Shown here in pieces: positions 63,708 to 64,000 of a DNA stretch of 64,000 nt. The notes beneath the pieces are model-generated. The model did not search any database. It saw only the letters and a list, made by a program, of their open reading frames with translations, and had not been told where the DNA came from. The translations under genes were made by a program, and so were the position numbers. Where the stretch lies: contig NZ_CP059571.1 of assembly GCF_014055025.1 (NCBI RefSeq), positions 1,302,001 through 1,366,000 of the forward strand, written 5' to 3'. How positions within the stretch are numbered: the stretch's first letter is position 1; each line of letters opens with the position of its first letter. The stretch comes from Neisseria bacilliformis (lineage in GTDB: Bacteria; Pseudomonadota; Gammaproteobacteria; Burkholderiales; Neisseriaceae).

Positions 63708-64000
63708 ATGTCCCACCTTATCCAAGACTGGCGGCCGGAAGACCCCCAATTCTGGCAAACCACCGGCAAAAAGACTGCCAAACGCAACCTGTGGATTTCC
63801 ATCCCCGCCCTGTTTCTCGCCTTTGCCATGTGGCAGGTGTGGAGCGTCGCCACGCTCAACCTGCCCAACATCGGCTTCCAGTTCACCAAAAACCAGCTCT
63901 TCTGGCTCGCCGCCGTGCCCGCCCTTTCCGGCTCCACCCTGCGCGCCGTCTATTCCTTTATGGTGCCCATTTTCGGCGGCCGCCGCTGGACGGCCATCTC
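63708..64000 (+). CDS. narK2: Nitrate/nitrite transporter, NarK2/NarU-like (5' part)
   Basis: From ATG 63708 (GAGGAG just upstream) the protein reads MSHLIQDWRPEDPQFWQTTG, RNLWISIPALFLAFAMWQVW, NIGFQFTKNQLFWLAAVPAL then SGSTLRAVYSFMVPIFGGRR and leaves the window at residue 97. This matches E. coli NarK/NarU closely (DWRPEDPxFW, RNLWIS, SFMVPIFGGRRW). Nitrate reductase genes may follow outside the window. Confidence 0.9.
   Translation, partial: MSHLIQDWRPEDPQFWQTTGKKTAKRNLWISIPALFLAFAMWQVWSVATLNLPNIGFQFTKNQLFWLAAVPALSGSTLRAVYSFMVPIFGGRRWTAI

Overview
The window comes from a Neisseria-type betaproteobacterium (family Neisseriaceae). The 12-base DNA uptake sequence AGGCCGTCTGAA (the AG-DUS form) occurs over and over, often as inverted pairs acting as terminators. 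dRS3 repeats (ATTCCC-N8-GGGAAT) are present, and the gene set is neisserial (znuD, IS1016-like and IS1106-like elements). Base composition of the housekeeping genes is clearly GC-rich, which suits a higher-GC Neisseria rather than the meningococcus/gonococcus group. I cannot fix the species. No rRNA, tRNA, CRISPR array or prophage was seen.

Layout. 1-10.1 kb (all minus strand): partial K+/H+ antiporter, NnrS membrane protein, an ABC importer pair, a Type II restriction-modification pair, thyA, a YdjA-like nitroreductase, dusA, a DUF333 lipoprotein and tadA. 10.1-10.8 kb is packed with repeats. 10.8-16.5 kb is the cell-shape operon mreB-mreC-mreD-mrdA-rodA with stop/start overlaps. 16.6-24.1 kb (plus strand): gatC, two unknown genes, gatA, a second restriction system with two methyltransferases, a VirK/YbjX-family gene and a damaged MORN-repeat gene. 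24.5-26.6 kb: tehB and aroC (minus).

26.7-31.8 kb is an AT-rich accessory island that looks like a decayed peptide-bacteriocin (microcin-type) cassette: a JmjC/cupin-like oxygenase, a small membrane protein, a small Gly/Ala-rich precursor ending in a Cys-containing tail, an HlyD/CvaA-type export adaptor broken by one amber codon, an IS1016-like insertion, and a truncated, frameshifted TonB-dependent siderophore receptor. 31.8-39.5 kb holds two identical IS4-family elements, both inserted at the same position inside dRS3 repeats, with an orphan rnfB and leuA between them. leuA is preceded in frame by a helix-turn-helix domain. 39.5-47.1 kb: alaA, ilvD, uvrC, a GTPase/DUF3482 gene and a PqiC-like lipoprotein (minus).

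47.4-58.8 kb is split by IS1106-like (IS5 family) copies. Between the first and second lies a NAD biosynthesis cluster (nadC, NrtR-type regulator, nadA, nadB) whose uptake sequences are mainly the AGGTCGTCTGAA dialect, pointing to transfer from another Neisseria lineage. Between the later copies lies znuD with a Zur-box-like site. 58.9-64 kb holds moaE-moaD-moaC, a nitroreductase, an unknown exported protein and two nitrate/nitrite transporters (the second cut by the window end). Together with nnrS this suggests nitrate/nitrite respiration.
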